DNA from: an uncultured Treponema sp.
GTDB lineage: Bacteria; Spirochaetota; Spirochaetia; Treponematales; Treponemataceae
Length of the DNA stretch: 37,488 bases
Reading direction: 5' to 3'
NCBI GenBank assembly: GCA_947167345.1
Contig: CAMVHR010000029.1
Span: 1-37,488, forward strand
Shown: piece by piece, positions 16,786 through 25,801 of the stretch
Layout of the letters: each line of letters opens with the position of its first letter
Position numbering within the stretch: position 1 is the stretch's first letter
Made by a program: the position numbers and the translations under genes
Notes under the pieces: generated by a model
Databases searched by the model: none
The model's input: only the letters and a program-made list of their open reading frames with translations
Told to the model about the DNA's origin: nothing

Positions 16786-16800
16786 CATTAGGTGTGCATA

Positions 16801-16829
16801 TTGCTTTTATTAATTTAAATATATATAAT
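16801..16829 (+). promoter_or_regulatory. suf operon promoter
   Basis: TTGCTT (16801-16806), 17-bp spacer, TATAAT (16824-16829). Transcription would begin near 16836, giving a leader of about 45 nt. AATACCTAGTG at 16829-16840 looks a little like half an IscR site, but no second half is seen. Confidence 0.75.
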
Positions 16830-16881
16830 TAATACCTAGTGTTTTAATGGATAATTATGTTTTTATAGAGGGGTAATTGAT

Positions 16882-17721
16882 ATGGCAGATAATCTGCTTG
16901 AAATTCAGAACTTAAGTGTAAATATCGGAGATAAAGCAATTTTACATGATATTGGGTTGAATATAAAAAAAGGCGAAATTCATGTTCTGATGGGACCGAA
17001 TGGAGCTGGTAAGTCAACTCTTGGTTACACTCTTATGGGAAATCCAGATTACTCCGTATCAGCTGGAAAAATCCTTTTTGACGGTAATGACATTACACAC
17101 GATAGTACTGATAAGCGTGCAAAGGCCGGTATGTTTTTAAGTTTTCAAGACCCCCTGGAAGTTCCCGGCATTTCATTGGAATCTTTTATCCGTTCAAGCC
17201 AACAGCAGATAACTGGTGAAAGGGTAAAGCTCTTTCAGTTTAAGAAGTCAATGGAAGAATCAATGGATATCCTTAACATTGCTCATAGCTATGCGGAGCG
17301 TGACTTAAACGTTGGCTTTTCAGGCGGTGAAAAAAAGAAGTCTGAGATTTTGCAACTCCTTATGTTGAATCCAAAGCTTGCCATTCTTGATGAGACAGAT
17401 TCTGGTCTCGATGTAGATGCTGTACGTACTGTGAGCCGTGGCATTGAGGAGTTCCAAAAGAAAAAGAATGGTTCTTTGCTTATCATTACTCACTCAACAA
17501 GAATCCTTGAAAGCCTTCATGTTGATTATGCTCATGTAATGGTCAAAGGTCATATTGTATATACTGGTGATGGCTCATTGGTAAAAGAAATTAATGAAAA
17601 CGGTTTTGAAAGGTTTATTCCGCAGGAAATAAAAGATGCCGAACGAAAAGAACGCCTTGCAGCTGCGGCTAAAGCTGCCATGGATGCAGTTAAGGCAACA
17701 GCAGCAAACGGAGGCCTGTGA
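16882..17721 (+). CDS. sufC: Fe-S cluster assembly ATPase SufC
   Basis: The soluble ABC-type ATPase that works with SufB and SufD as the scaffold for Fe-S cluster assembly. Walker A GPNGAGKST is at about residues 38-46, the Q-loop reads FLSFQDPLEVPG, the signature is FSGGEKKKSEI as usual for SufC, and Walker B is LAILDETDSGLD followed by IITHS. Length is about 30 residues above the typical 250 because of an Ala/Lys-rich C-terminal tail. GAGGGG precedes ATG 16882. First gene of sufCBDSU. Confidence 0.97.
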   Translation: MADNLLEIQNLSVNIGDKAILHDIGLNIKKGEIHVLMGPNGAGKSTLGYTLMGNPDYSVSAGKILFDGNDITHDSTDKRAKAGMFLSFQDPLEVPGISLESFIRSSQQQITGERVKLFQFKKSMEESMDILNIAHSYAERDLNVGFSGGEKKKSEILQLLMLNPKLAILDETDSGLDVDAVRTVSRGIEEFQKKKNGSLLIITHSTRILESLHVDYAHVMVKGHIVYTGDGSLVKEINENGFERFIPQEIKDAERKERLAAAAKAAMDAVKATAANGGL

Positions 17722-17723
17722 TA

Positions 17724-19136
17724 ATGGCGTCAGAAAAGTCTCAGATTGCAGATATAAACCGTTCTCTGTATGATTTCAGGTATGAGGAAAACGATAAGGA
17801 TTTTTACAAGATAAGGGCTGGCTTAGACGATTCCATAGTAAAACGGATTAGTGATGAAAAAGAAGATCCTGAATGGATGCGCGAATGGCGCTTGAAAAGT
17901 CTTGCTATCTATAACAAGACAAATGAGCCTGATTGGGGACCAGACATAAGGGATCTTGATATACAGAAAATTGTAACGTATGTAAAGCCAAAAACAGAAA
18001 TGGCCGCCAAGTGGGAAGATGTTCCTAAAGATATAAAAGATACATTTGAAAAATTGGGTATTCCTGAAGCAGAACGAAAGAGCCTTGCTGGAGTAGGTGC
18101 TCAGTATGACAGCGAGCTTGTCTATCATAATGTGAAAGATGAAGTTTCTGAGCAGGGGGTTGTATACACAGATTTTGAAAGTGCCCTGAAAGGTGCTTAT
18201 GCTGACATGGTGAAAGAATACTTTATGCATCTTGTTCCACCGACAGATCATAAGTTTGCGGCTCTTCACGGTGCTTTGTGGAGTGGTGGCAGTTTTGTTT
18301 ATGTTCCAAAAGGTGTAAAAGTAAAGATTCCTTTGCAGTCATATTTCCGTTTGAATGCAGCCGGAGCAGGACAGTTTGAACATACTCTTATAATTGTTGA
18401 TGAAGGTGCAGACTTGCATTTTATTGAAGGTTGTTCAGCACCAAAATATAATGTTGCAAACCTTCATGCAGGATGTGTAGAGCTGTATGTTAAAAAGGGT
18501 GCTCACCTGAGGTACAGTACAATTGAAAACTGGTCCAAGAATATGTACAATTTGAATACCAAGCGTGCCCTTGTTGAAGAGAATGCTACAATGGAATGGG
18601 TGAGTGGTTCTTTTGGCAGTCATATTTCGTATTTGTACCCGACTACAATTTTAAAGGGCGATAATTCTCGATGTGAATTTACCGGTATTACTTTTGCAGG
18701 CAATGGACAGAATCTGGATACTGGTGCAAAAATGATTCATCTTGGAAAATACACTTCAAGTGTCATTAATACAAAGTCTATAAGTAAATCTGGTGGAATT
18801 TCTACTTACCGAAGTTCTATCGTTGTAAATAAAGAAGCTAAACATTCAAAGGTAAGTGTAAACTGCGAAAGCCTTATGCTGGATGATCAGAGTCGTTCAG
18901 ACACTGTTCCGGCAATGAACATCATGACTGATGACTGTGATGTCGGTCATGAAGCAAAAATAGGACGTATTTCTAATAAAGCTATTTTTTATCTTATGAG
19001 CAGAGGCATTAGCGAAGATGAAGCCAGAGCCATGATTGTAAGTGGTTTTGCAAATCCCGTCAGCAAAGAACTTCCTTTGGAATATGCTGTAGAAATGAAT
19101 AATCTTATTCGTCTGGAAATGAAAGGAACAATGTAA
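17724..19136 (+). CDS. sufB: Fe-S cluster assembly scaffold SufB
   Basis: Scaffold subunit of the SufBC2D complex. ATG 17724 follows GGAGG at nine bases; a GTG at 17718 overlapping the sufC stop is too close. Family features include YDFRYEENDKDFYKIRAGL, PEWMREWRLKSL, HAALHGALWSGGSFVYVPKG (here FAALHGALWSGG), the beta-helix core with HFIEGCSAPKYNV and VSVNCESLMLDDQSRSDT, and the C-terminal MSRGISEDEARAMIVSGF. About 471 residues, normal length. It ends on the base that begins sufD. Confidence 0.97.
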   Translation: MASEKSQIADINRSLYDFRYEENDKDFYKIRAGLDDSIVKRISDEKEDPEWMREWRLKSLAIYNKTNEPDWGPDIRDLDIQKIVTYVKPKTEMAAKWEDVPKDIKDTFEKLGIPEAERKSLAGVGAQYDSELVYHNVKDEVSEQGVVYTDFESALKGAYADMVKEYFMHLVPPTDHKFAALHGALWSGGSFVYVPKGVKVKIPLQSYFRLNAAGAGQFEHTLIIVDEGADLHFIEGCSAPKYNVANLHAGCVELYVKKGAHLRYSTIENWSKNMYNLNTKRALVEENATMEWVSGSFGSHISYLYPTTILKGDNSRCEFTGITFAGNGQNLDTGAKMIHLGKYTSSVINTKSISKSGGISTYRSSIVVNKEAKHSKVSVNCESLMLDDQSRSDTVPAMNIMTDDCDVGHEAKIGRISNKAIFYLMSRGISEDEARAMIVSGFANPVSKELPLEYAVEMNNLIRLEMKGTM

Positions 19137-20227
19137 TGGCAAATATAAATACAGATGTAAATCAGTTTCCGTCATTAACTTGGAATCATTTGAACATAAA
19201 TCATACTCATTTGCAGAATTCAATACAGAGCGGCGTGGATTTTTCTATATCCGGGCTTTCTGACGGTATTGTCCTGACAAAAAAAAATAAATCAGATTTT
19301 TCTTCTTTGAATTCTGTTTGTGTAACAGGTTTGGGACAGAGCTTTGATAATCAGTTTGATGTTGTGATTTCTGAGCTGGACCTTCCTGTATATGAGTTCA
19401 ATGTTTCTGGTTCGAATCCTGTAACTCCTGTACGTCTGTCTTACGAGGCAGGGGCTGGCGAATATTCTGTTGCTGATATTGTTATTAATGCTGGTAACGA
19501 TACTGAGTCTTCGTTTATATTGGATTTTTCAAGCCAAAAGGACTATGAAGGATTCTTAGGAATTCGTATACGTGTACTTGCAAAACCTTTTTCAATTGTG
19601 CACCTTGCAACTGTAAACATGTTAAGTGATGGTTATGAAGGCTTTGTTTCCGTTGGTTCTGTAGAAGAAGATAATGCATGTATTGATATTGTTCAGCTTG
19701 AACTTGGCGGTAAAAATATTTGCAATGGTGCAACTCATGAATTGTCTGGCTATAAGTCCTGTTCAAGAAGCAAAATCAGTTATGTTGTAAATAAAGATCA
19801 TTCTCTTGATGTAAATTATGTTGCCCGACAGTCTGGTCGTGAAACTTCAAGCTTTATGCGGACAGATGGTGTGGTAATGGACTGTGCTAGTAAAGTATGG
19901 CGCGGTACTATAGATTTTATAAAGGGATGCAAGGATTCTGAGGGAGATGAGCAGGAAGATGTTTTGCTTTTAAATCCTGATGTTGTTAATAAAACTCTAC
20001 CTGTTATTTTGTGCGGGGAAGAGGATGTTGACGGACGTCATGGTTCTTCTATAGGCAGGCTTGGAAAAGACATATTGTTTTATATGCAAAGTCGTGGAAT
20101 TGATGAAAAGACTGCGCAAAAACTTATGATACGCGCAAAAATCCTTTCTGCCTGTAAAGATATTCCTGATGAGATTCTAGTAAATAAAATTCAAAGCTTT
20201 GTGGAAGGAGCATTTGTGCATGAGTGA
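19136..20227 (+). CDS. sufD: Fe-S cluster assembly protein SufD
   Basis: Paralogue of SufB that completes the SufBC2D complex and is needed for iron acquisition. Start ATG 19136 shares its A with the sufB stop TAA. The N-terminus (PSLTWNHLNIN) and beta-helix middle are diverged, but the C-terminal block is diagnostic: LNPDVVNKTLPVILCGEEDVDGRHGSSIGRLGKD then MQSRGIDEKTAQKLMIRAK (read in pieces). At 363 residues it is slightly short for SufD (usually about 400 or more). It overlaps sufS by eight bases. Confidence 0.93.
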   Translation: MANINTDVNQFPSLTWNHLNINHTHLQNSIQSGVDFSISGLSDGIVLTKKNKSDFSSLNSVCVTGLGQSFDNQFDVVISELDLPVYEFNVSGSNPVTPVRLSYEAGAGEYSVADIVINAGNDTESSFILDFSSQKDYEGFLGIRIRVLAKPFSIVHLATVNMLSDGYEGFVSVGSVEEDNACIDIVQLELGGKNICNGATHELSGYKSCSRSKISYVVNKDHSLDVNYVARQSGRETSSFMRTDGVVMDCASKVWRGTIDFIKGCKDSEGDEQEDVLLLNPDVVNKTLPVILCGEEDVDGRHGSSIGRLGKDILFYMQSRGIDEKTAQKLMIRAKILSACKDIPDEILVNKIQSFVEGAFVHE

Positions 20228-21461
20228 TTTAATAAAATATCGTAATGATTTTCCCCTTTTGACTGCGTCGGAAAATAAAGATTTTATCTATTTTGATAAT
20301 GCTGCTACAGCTCAGCGTCCTAAATGTGTCATTGATGCTATCTCTGAATTTTATACAAAATATAATGCAAATCCCTTACGCGGATTGTATGATCTCAGCA
20401 TAAAGGCAACCGATGCGTATGAAAATTCCCGTCATACTGTTGCTCAGTTCCTTAATGCCAAAGAAGACTGTGAAATTGTATTTACACGGAATACTTCAGA
20501 AAGCCTTAATCTTGTTGCGTATAGCTATGGTTTGAGCAATATTCATGAAGGTGATGAGATTGTTGTCTCTTGCATGGAGCATCATTCCAACTTGTTGCCA
20601 TGGCAGATGGTCTGCCGCGAAAAAGGTGCAAAACTTGTTTTCCTTGAGTGCAATGATGATGCTGTAATTACTAAAGAAGAATACGAGTCAAAGATAACTG
20701 CAAAGACAAAAATTGTTTCGATTGTGCATGTAAGTAATGTATTCGGTATTACTAATCCTGTAAAAGAAATTGCGGCGTATGCTCATAAGGTTGGAAATGA
20801 TGGAAAGGGAGCATGTGTCGTTATTGATGGTGCTCAGAGTTGCCCTCATATAAAGGTTGATGTGCAGGCTCTTGATGCGGACTTCTTTGCATTGAGCGGT
20901 CATAAGCTTTGCGGCCCTATGGGAATTGGTGTTCTGTACGGTAAAAAGCAGATATTGGAGCAGATGCCCCCATTCCTTTCTGGTGGTGAAATGATAGAAT
21001 ACGTAACTCGTGAGAGTGCTACGTATGCAGAATTGCCTCACAAGTTTGAAGCTGGTACTGTGAATGCGGCAGATGCTGCAGGACTTGCAGCCGCAATAAA
21101 ATATATTGAACAGATTGGATTTGATGCAATAGAAAAAAATGATAATCACCTTGCAGAAATTGTAATGAACGGTTTCAAGAATATTCCGCATGTGCATGTC
21201 ATTGGAAATAAGAATCCTGAAAATCATAGTGGTATTGTCACATTTACAGTGGATGATGTTCATCCTCATGACATTGCTACAATTTTAGATACGGAACATA
21301 TTGCTATTAGGGCAGGGCATCACTGTGCACAGCCTCTCATGCAAAAGTTAGGCGTTGGAAGTACTGCTCGTGCAAGCATGTATTTTTATAATACAGAAGC
21401 AGAAGCTGAGATATTCATAGAAAAAATTTCTCATCTGCGTGAATGGATGGGCTTGAAATAA
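20220..21461 (+). CDS. sufS: Cysteine desulfurase SufS
   Basis: PLP enzyme that takes sulfur from cysteine and passes it as persulfide to SufU. ATG 20220 has GGAAGGAG about ten bases upstream, inside the end of sufD. Motifs: YFDNAATAQRPKCVIDA, FTRNTSESLNLVA, EHHSNLLPWQ, VIDGAQSCPH, the PLP lysine in SGHKLCGPMGIG (Lys229), and the catalytic cysteine in RAGHHCAQPLM (Cys369) in the short loop typical of class II desulfurases. 413 residues. It shares its last base with the start of sufU. Confidence 0.97.
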   Translation: MSDLIKYRNDFPLLTASENKDFIYFDNAATAQRPKCVIDAISEFYTKYNANPLRGLYDLSIKATDAYENSRHTVAQFLNAKEDCEIVFTRNTSESLNLVAYSYGLSNIHEGDEIVVSCMEHHSNLLPWQMVCREKGAKLVFLECNDDAVITKEEYESKITAKTKIVSIVHVSNVFGITNPVKEIAAYAHKVGNDGKGACVVIDGAQSCPHIKVDVQALDADFFALSGHKLCGPMGIGVLYGKKQILEQMPPFLSGGEMIEYVTRESATYAELPHKFEAGTVNAADAAGLAAAIKYIEQIGFDAIEKNDNHLAEIVMNGFKNIPHVHVIGNKNPENHSGIVTFTVDDVHPHDIATILDTEHIAIRAGHHCAQPLMQKLGVGSTARASMYFYNTEAEAEIFIEKISHLREWMGLK

Positions 21462-21940
21462 TGGACTTAAAGGCTTTATACCAAGAGATTTTAAATGAAC
21501 ACAATATTAATCCAAACCACAAGGGAGTAATGGATAATCCTACATTTACCCTTCAAGGAGTAAATCCAAGTTGCGGAGACAATATTTATCTTCAGCTTTC
21601 CATTGATGAGAATGGAATTATTACGGATGGTTCTTTTAACGGTTCTGGGTGTGCTATCAGTCAGGCTTCGGTTGATATGATGCTTGATTGTGTTATAGGA
21701 AAGACTAAAGATGAAGCCATGCGTCTTAACGAACTGTTCATGGATATGATTCAGGGAAAGGCTTCTGATGATCAGATAGAAGATCTTGATGAAGCTGCTT
21801 CTCTTAAAAATATCAGTTTTATGCCTGCCAGAGTAAAATGTGCTGTTCTTGGCTGGCATACTATGCATGAAATGCTTACAAAAAGTGTTTCTGAAGGTCA
21901 TGGTTCTGCCAGTCATTGTGGAACGGATTCCTGTAAATAG
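21461..21940 (+). CDS. sufU: SufU-type sulfur acceptor / scaffold protein
   Basis: IscU-fold protein that accepts persulfide sulfur from SufS. The three conserved cysteines are present: Cys38 in NPSCGDN (with Asp40), Cys64 in GSGCAIS and Cys127 in VKCAVLGW. The 18-20 residue insertion that separates SufU from IscU lies between Cys64 and Cys127. The tail SEGHGSASHCGTDSCK adds a His and two extra cysteines, which could bind metal. Start ATG 21461 overlaps the sufS stop. Last gene of the operon; no clear hairpin terminator follows, only a T-run. Confidence 0.93.
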   Translation: MDLKALYQEILNEHNINPNHKGVMDNPTFTLQGVNPSCGDNIYLQLSIDENGIITDGSFNGSGCAISQASVDMMLDCVIGKTKDEAMRLNELFMDMIQGKASDDQIEDLDEAASLKNISFMPARVKCAVLGWHTMHEMLTKSVSEGHGSASHCGTDSCK

Positions 21941-21971
21941 TTTTTTTATAAAAATGAAAATAGAAAATAAA

Positions 21972-22007
21972 AATATTGTTGCCAATATTCCTATTGAGGT
22001 TTATAAT
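21972..22007 (+). promoter_or_regulatory. Promoter with a dyad over its -35 box
   Basis: TTGCCA (21979-21984), 17-bp spacer, TATAAT (22002-22007). The -35 is embedded in a perfect inverted repeat, AATATTG (21972-21978), TTGC, CAATATT (21983-21989), which looks like an operator. Confidence 0.7.
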
Positions 22008-22044
22008 ATAGGGAACATATAGATATTTTATGGAGGTTTCGGAT

Positions 22045-22443
22045 ATGGGCAAGTTCGTTATAAACAGAACAAAGGATGGTGGGTTTAAATTCAATTTGGT
22101 TGCCGGCAATGGCGAAATTATTGCTACTTCAGAAGTATATACTCAGAAGCCAAAATGCAAGGTTGGTATTGCCAGTGTTCAGAAAAATTCGAAGGCAGAA
22201 ATTGAGAATCAAACAGAAGGCAAATATGTAGAACTGTCACGTCCGAAATATCAGGTTTACAAAGATAAGAAGGGGGAATTCCGCTTCCGCCTTATAGCAA
22301 CCAATGGACGTATTATAGCTACAGGTGAAAGCTATAAATCTTTGTCAGGATGCATTAACTGCATAAAATCAATCGCTAGCAATGCTCCTGATGCAAAAAT
22401 TGTTGATGAAAGCCTTATTCGCAAAACTGCTGGAAAGAAATGA
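22045..22443 (+). CDS. YegP-like protein with two DUF1508 repeats
   Basis: ATG 22045 follows GGAGGT at seven bases; an in-frame ATG at 22030 lies before that site. The 132-residue protein holds two copies of the roughly 50-residue YegP/DUF1508 unit: GGFKFNLVAGNGEIIATSEVYT then KPKCKVGIASVQKNS, and GEFRFRLIATNGRIIATGESYK then LSGCINCIKSIASNA (read in pieces). Proteins of this family are small, soluble and of unknown function. It has its own promoter and a strong terminator, so it is a single-gene unit. Confidence 0.88.
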   Translation: MGKFVINRTKDGGFKFNLVAGNGEIIATSEVYTQKPKCKVGIASVQKNSKAEIENQTEGKYVELSRPKYQVYKDKKGEFRFRLIATNGRIIATGESYKSLSGCINCIKSIASNAPDAKIVDESLIRKTAGKK

Positions 22444-22448
22444 TATTG

Positions 22449-22485
22449 AAAGCTGAAAGCGGTTGCTTTCAGCTTTATTTTTTTT
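22449..22485 (+). terminator. Terminator between convergent genes
   Basis: AAAGCTGAAAGC (22449-22460), GGTT loop, GCTTTCAGCTTT (22465-22476), a perfect 12-bp stem followed by a T-run. It overlaps the stop codon of the minus-strand gene; on the minus strand only a few T follow. Confidence 0.95.
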
Positions 22486-22873
22486 CTTTTTGAGGTTCTA
22501 GTTCTTCTTTTAGGGGAACTGAAATTTCTGAGAATGTGAGGTCTCCCTCAAGATCTGTGACTGGTGTTGTATTTGCCTTAATTGTTACTTTATTCAGCCT
22601 GTACTTTTCGTAAAGACCGTTCAGATAACCTTCGTTGTAATCTTCAACAGTATCTATAAAATCAATTTCTTCCTGTGTAAGTTTTTTCTTTTGAGAGAGC
22701 CGTCCCAGCTTTCTGCCCAGTTTATTTATGTCATAATCTTTTCTGTACGGCAGGATATTGTATGCATCATTGAATCCCATTGTATACCATTTGGATACAG
22801 GCTTTGTATCATCTGCAGATAGTGCTGTCATGGCTATAGTAAACAGCAGGCAAAGAATCATAGAGCGTTTCAT
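22475..22873 (-). CDS. Small exported protein of unknown function
   Basis: On the minus strand ATG at 22873 is preceded by AGGAT at good spacing; longer in-frame starts lack a ribosome-binding site. The 132-residue product has a signal peptide (KRSMILCLLFTIAMTALSA, cut before DD). The mature region is charged and helical (KLGRKLGRLSQKKKLTQEE), with a WYTMGFNDAYN segment, then a short beta segment and a Glu/Lys tail. No family is recognised. It follows another minus-strand gene by 44 bases. Confidence 0.7.
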   Translation of the reverse strand: MKRSMILCLLFTIAMTALSADDTKPVSKWYTMGFNDAYNILPYRKDYDINKLGRKLGRLSQKKKLTQEEIDFIDTVEDYNEGYLNGLYEKYRLNKVTIKANTTPVTDLEGDLTFSEISVPLKEELEPQKEKK

Positions 22874-22917
22874 TTTTAATATCCTATCATAAAATATTAT
22901 CATAAACAAGTTAGAAA

Positions 22918-23235
22918 TTATGCCAGTTTTTTTGGAGAATCCTTTTTTTGAGGAATTTCATTGAGCTTGTCAAAAATTGCCGTCTGGACTTTTGAATACA
23001 GAACTTTTACAGTGTCGATTTTTTCTTCCATTGCTGGCATGGCATTTATAACCATTTGATATTCGTAAGGATCAAGAGACTGGATATATCTTGCACAAAT
23101 TGTTACATAATAGATGAATAGGTGAGAGTCTAAAGTTTTTGAGTTACGAAGTTTTTCCAGTTTTTCATAAGTAGCATTGAAATCTTCATATCCTGGAGTT
23201 TTTTGTTCTTGTTGTTCTGAAATCTCTTTTCCCAT
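22918..23235 (-). CDS. Small cytoplasmic protein of unknown function
   Basis: Start ATG at 23235 (MGKEISEQQ) gives 105 residues, mostly helical and charged (YEDFNATYEKLEKLRNSK, MEEKIDTVKVLYSKVQTAIF), with no signal peptide or membrane segment. No family is recognised. There is no Shine-Dalgarno, but a full promoter ends seven bases before the ATG, so the mRNA is predicted to be leaderless. It probably shares a transcript with the exported protein downstream. Confidence 0.7.
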   Translation of the reverse strand: MGKEISEQQEQKTPGYEDFNATYEKLEKLRNSKTLDSHLFIYYVTICARYIQSLDPYEYQMVINAMPAMEEKIDTVKVLYSKVQTAIFDKLNEIPQKKDSPKKLA

Positions 23236-23242
23236 AAATTGA

Positions 23243-23271
23243 ATTATATCAAATTTTAAGAATAAATGCAA
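23243..23271 (-). promoter_or_regulatory. Promoter abutting a start codon (leaderless type)
   Basis: On the minus strand TTGCAT (23271-23266), a 17-bp spacer ending in TGA, and TATAAT (23248-23243), seven bases before ATG 23235. Transcription would start on or next to the ATG. Confidence 0.8.
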
Positions 23272-23291
23272 AACCCTGCATAAAATTGTAA

Positions 23292-23320
23292 TTGTCAAAT
23301 CCGTTATGTCATTGTATACT
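23292..23320 (+). promoter_or_regulatory. Promoter for the GGDEF/EAL gene
   Basis: TTGTCA (23292-23297), 17-bp spacer, TATACT (23315-23320). Transcription would begin near 23327, with a leader of about 70 nt. It diverges from the leaderless promoter at 23243-23271. Confidence 0.75.
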
Positions 23321-23397
23321 AGAATAGATTTGAATTTTTTTGAATATAAAATAGTGAGTTTTAAGATGGGTGAAATATTATATTCCGAAGGAGTTCT

Positions 23398-25677
23398 GTG
23401 AGACTCTTTATTATTCCTTCAATTATTTTCTTTTTTATTCTCATAGTCTGCATTATACGTTCTTATTCTTTAAAAAATGATATTGTTTCTATTGTTCGCC
23501 GTCTTTTGATAACTGTTTTGTTTCCTTTAATTGCAAATGTCATTATAGTCTTGCCTACTTGTCAGTTTTTAGACCATATTGGATATATCATTTATTTCAT
23601 TGGTACAGATTTTATGTTGTACAGTCTGACTGCATTCAGCATAGAATACTGCAAATTTAAGGTAAACAAGCAAAAAATCCTGATTTTTTTGAAAATATGC
23701 ATTGCTATAGATGTTGTTTCAATCCTTTTGAATCCTGTATTTCATCATTTTTATTCGATTACACCTGTATCGATTTCGGATGGATACGTCTATTACAGCT
23801 TGGTTTCCTCTCCATTTCATAAATTACACCTGCTTTTTTCGGCTTTTTTAGTATTACAGTCATTTGCAATATTTATTTACAAGATTTTTACTGAAAACAG
23901 GTTTTACCGCAAAAAATATATTATAGTTCTTACTTCAATGGCTGTTGTCGCAGTTTGGGAAGCTTTCTATATATTGTCTAATACACCGATTGATTTTTCT
24001 ATGATAGGATATGCCGCAAGCGGGTGTCTTATATATTATTTTTCAGTTGAATATGTTCCCTTTTTCCTGCGCAATAAGATTATGTCCGAAGTTATTGAGA
24101 AGTCTGCCTCGGCCATTCTTTTTATGGATGCCATGGGAAAATGTATTTTTATTAATAATGTCGCCGCATCTCTCTTTTCTGTCCGTACTGATGAGTATGA
24201 ACTTGCAAAGTCAAAGTTTTTTGAATTATTTGACAAATCCCTGTTTGAGGGTGATAAATTTAGCCTGCATGATTATAATCCGAAAGGAACAGATTTATAT
24301 TTTGACATAAAATGGAACAGGGTTTTTGATAAGCATAATGCCTTTGTAGGTTTTTATGCGAGTCTTGAAGATCGTACACGTGTAGTACAGAAAAATCAGA
24401 GGGAACAATATCTTGCCTCTCATGACAGTCTTACAGATTTTTATACCAGGGATTATTTCTTTCATGAAGTTGAAAAGCGTTTGAACGCAGACAAAAATAC
24501 AGCATATTATGTTATTGGCGTAGACATGAAGGATTTTAAGATGGTGAACAGCATTTTCGGTAAATATTCTGGCGATGATATCTTACGCGAAATGTCTTTC
24601 ATCATAAAACGGATCATGAACAAACATTCCCTGTATGGACGAATTTATGGTGACCGATTTGGAATCCTCATGCGGAAACAGGATTTTGAAGAAAAAGTAT
24701 TCAAAGACAGTTTTTCAAATTTGTTTCACAAAGAAGGAAAGGAACAGTTCCCGATTATTACATTTGTGGGAGTATATGAGGTTTCTGATCGTTCTCTTGC
24801 AGCTTCTGTTATGTTTGACCGTGCTTTTATGACTATTGCATCTATAAAGAACGATGTTCGGAAGCGTATTTCTTATTATGATGAGAATTTAAAGAATTCC
24901 CGCTTGTGGGAGCAGAAAGTCATATTTTCTGTGGAAAATGCCATTGCCCTCGGTCAGTTAAAGCCTTATCTTCAGCCTCAGGTTGATCATACTGGTAAAC
25001 TTTTAGGTGCGGAAGTTCTTGTTCGCTGGCATCACCCGGAGGAAGGCTTGATTTCTCCGTTCAAGTTTGTTGATATATTGGAAAAAAACGGGCTGATTGT
25101 AAAGCTTGACTTTTATATGTGGGAGCAGGCATGTATCATTCTAAAAAAATGGCATGAAGCTGGCTTGAATGATTTATATCTGTCAGTTAATATTTCTCCA
25201 AAAGATTTTTACTTTATCGATGTATATGATGCAATTGAAAAACTTTCCAGAAAGTATGATATTCCGCATGACTCATTGCGTCTTGAAATTACAGAAACTG
25301 TCGTGATGTCTGATTTTGACAGAAAACTGCCTGTTATTCAGAGGTTGCGGAATGACGGTTTTATTATAGAGATGGATGATTTTGGCTCTGGATATTCTTC
25401 TCTTAATATGCTAAAAGATATGCCTGTTGATATTTTAAAGCTGGACATGGTTTTTATGCAGCAGACCGAAAACGAAGAGCGTACCCGCATTATTTTACGG
25501 TTCCTTATCGATATGGCAATACATTTGAATATTGCAGTTATAGCAGAAGGTGTTGAGACAGAAGATCATGTAAATTTCCTTCATGAATGTGGATGCGATA
25601 TTTTTCAAGGATATTATTTTTCAAAGCCGGTTTCCTTGCAGGATTTTGAAAACCTTTATAAGAATGTATTTTTGTAA
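23398..25677 (+). CDS. 7TM-PAS-GGDEF-EAL protein, probable c-di-GMP phosphodiesterase
   Basis: GTG start with AAGGAG four bases upstream. Residues ~1-215 are seven hydrophobic helices of the histidine-kinase N-terminal 7TM type; ~230-330 are a PAS-like domain (EVIEKSASAILFMDAMGKC); ~340-495 a GGDEF domain beginning ASHDSLTDFYTRDYF; ~505-755 an EAL domain. The GGDEF signature reads YGDRF (residue ~417), so cyclase activity should be lost. The EAL domain keeps the residues needed for hydrolysis: Glu539 in AEVLVRW (EVL for EAL), Asn in LSVNIS, Glu in LEITET, DDFGSGYSS, the Lys of LKLD, AEGVE and FQGYYFSKP. It should therefore degrade c-di-GMP under control of a membrane signal. A chemotaxis receptor follows. 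Confidence 0.92.
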   Translation: MRLFIIPSIIFFFILIVCIIRSYSLKNDIVSIVRRLLITVLFPLIANVIIVLPTCQFLDHIGYIIYFIGTDFMLYSLTAFSIEYCKFKVNKQKILIFLKICIAIDVVSILLNPVFHHFYSITPVSISDGYVYYSLVSSPFHKLHLLFSAFLVLQSFAIFIYKIFTENRFYRKKYIIVLTSMAVVAVWEAFYILSNTPIDFSMIGYAASGCLIYYFSVEYVPFFLRNKIMSEVIEKSASAILFMDAMGKCIFINNVAASLFSVRTDEYELAKSKFFELFDKSLFEGDKFSLHDYNPKGTDLYFDIKWNRVFDKHNAFVGFYASLEDRTRVVQKNQREQYLASHDSLTDFYTRDYFFHEVEKRLNADKNTAYYVIGVDMKDFKMVNSIFGKYSGDDILREMSFIIKRIMNKHSLYGRIYGDRFGILMRKQDFEEKVFKDSFSNLFHKEGKEQFPIITFVGVYEVSDRSLAASVMFDRAFMTIASIKNDVRKRISYYDENLKNSRLWEQKVIFSVENAIALGQLKPYLQPQVDHTGKLLGAEVLVRWHHPEEGLISPFKFVDILEKNGLIVKLDFYMWEQACIILKKWHEAGLNDLYLSVNISPKDFYFIDVYDAIEKLSRKYDIPHDSLRLEITETVVMSDFDRKLPVIQRLRNDGFIIEMDDFGSGYSSLNMLKDMPVDILKLDMVFMQQTENEERTRIILRFLIDMAIHLNIAVIAEGVETEDHVNFLHECGCDIFQGYYFSKPVSLQDFENLYKNVFL

Positions 25678-25721
25678 TTATATTGTTATAAACTTTTTGT
25701 GTGTCTTAATGAAAGTTAAGA

Positions 25722-25750
25722 TTGACACTATATTTTGTTTTATTTAAAAT
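25722..25750 (+). promoter_or_regulatory. Promoter for the chemotaxis receptor gene
   Basis: TTGACA (25722-25727), 17-bp spacer, TAAAAT (25745-25750); a sigma-70 type promoter rather than a flagellar sigma-28 one. Leader about 45 nt. Confidence 0.8.
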
Positions 25751-25801
25751 ATGCTAAATTCATAATATTAATTCATAAACGACTGTAAAAGAGGTGTTAC
25801 A

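Noticed and set aside
16829..16858. IscR/Rrf2 operator at the suf promoter
   Set aside because: Only one half resembles a site (AATACCTAG); no symmetrical second half.
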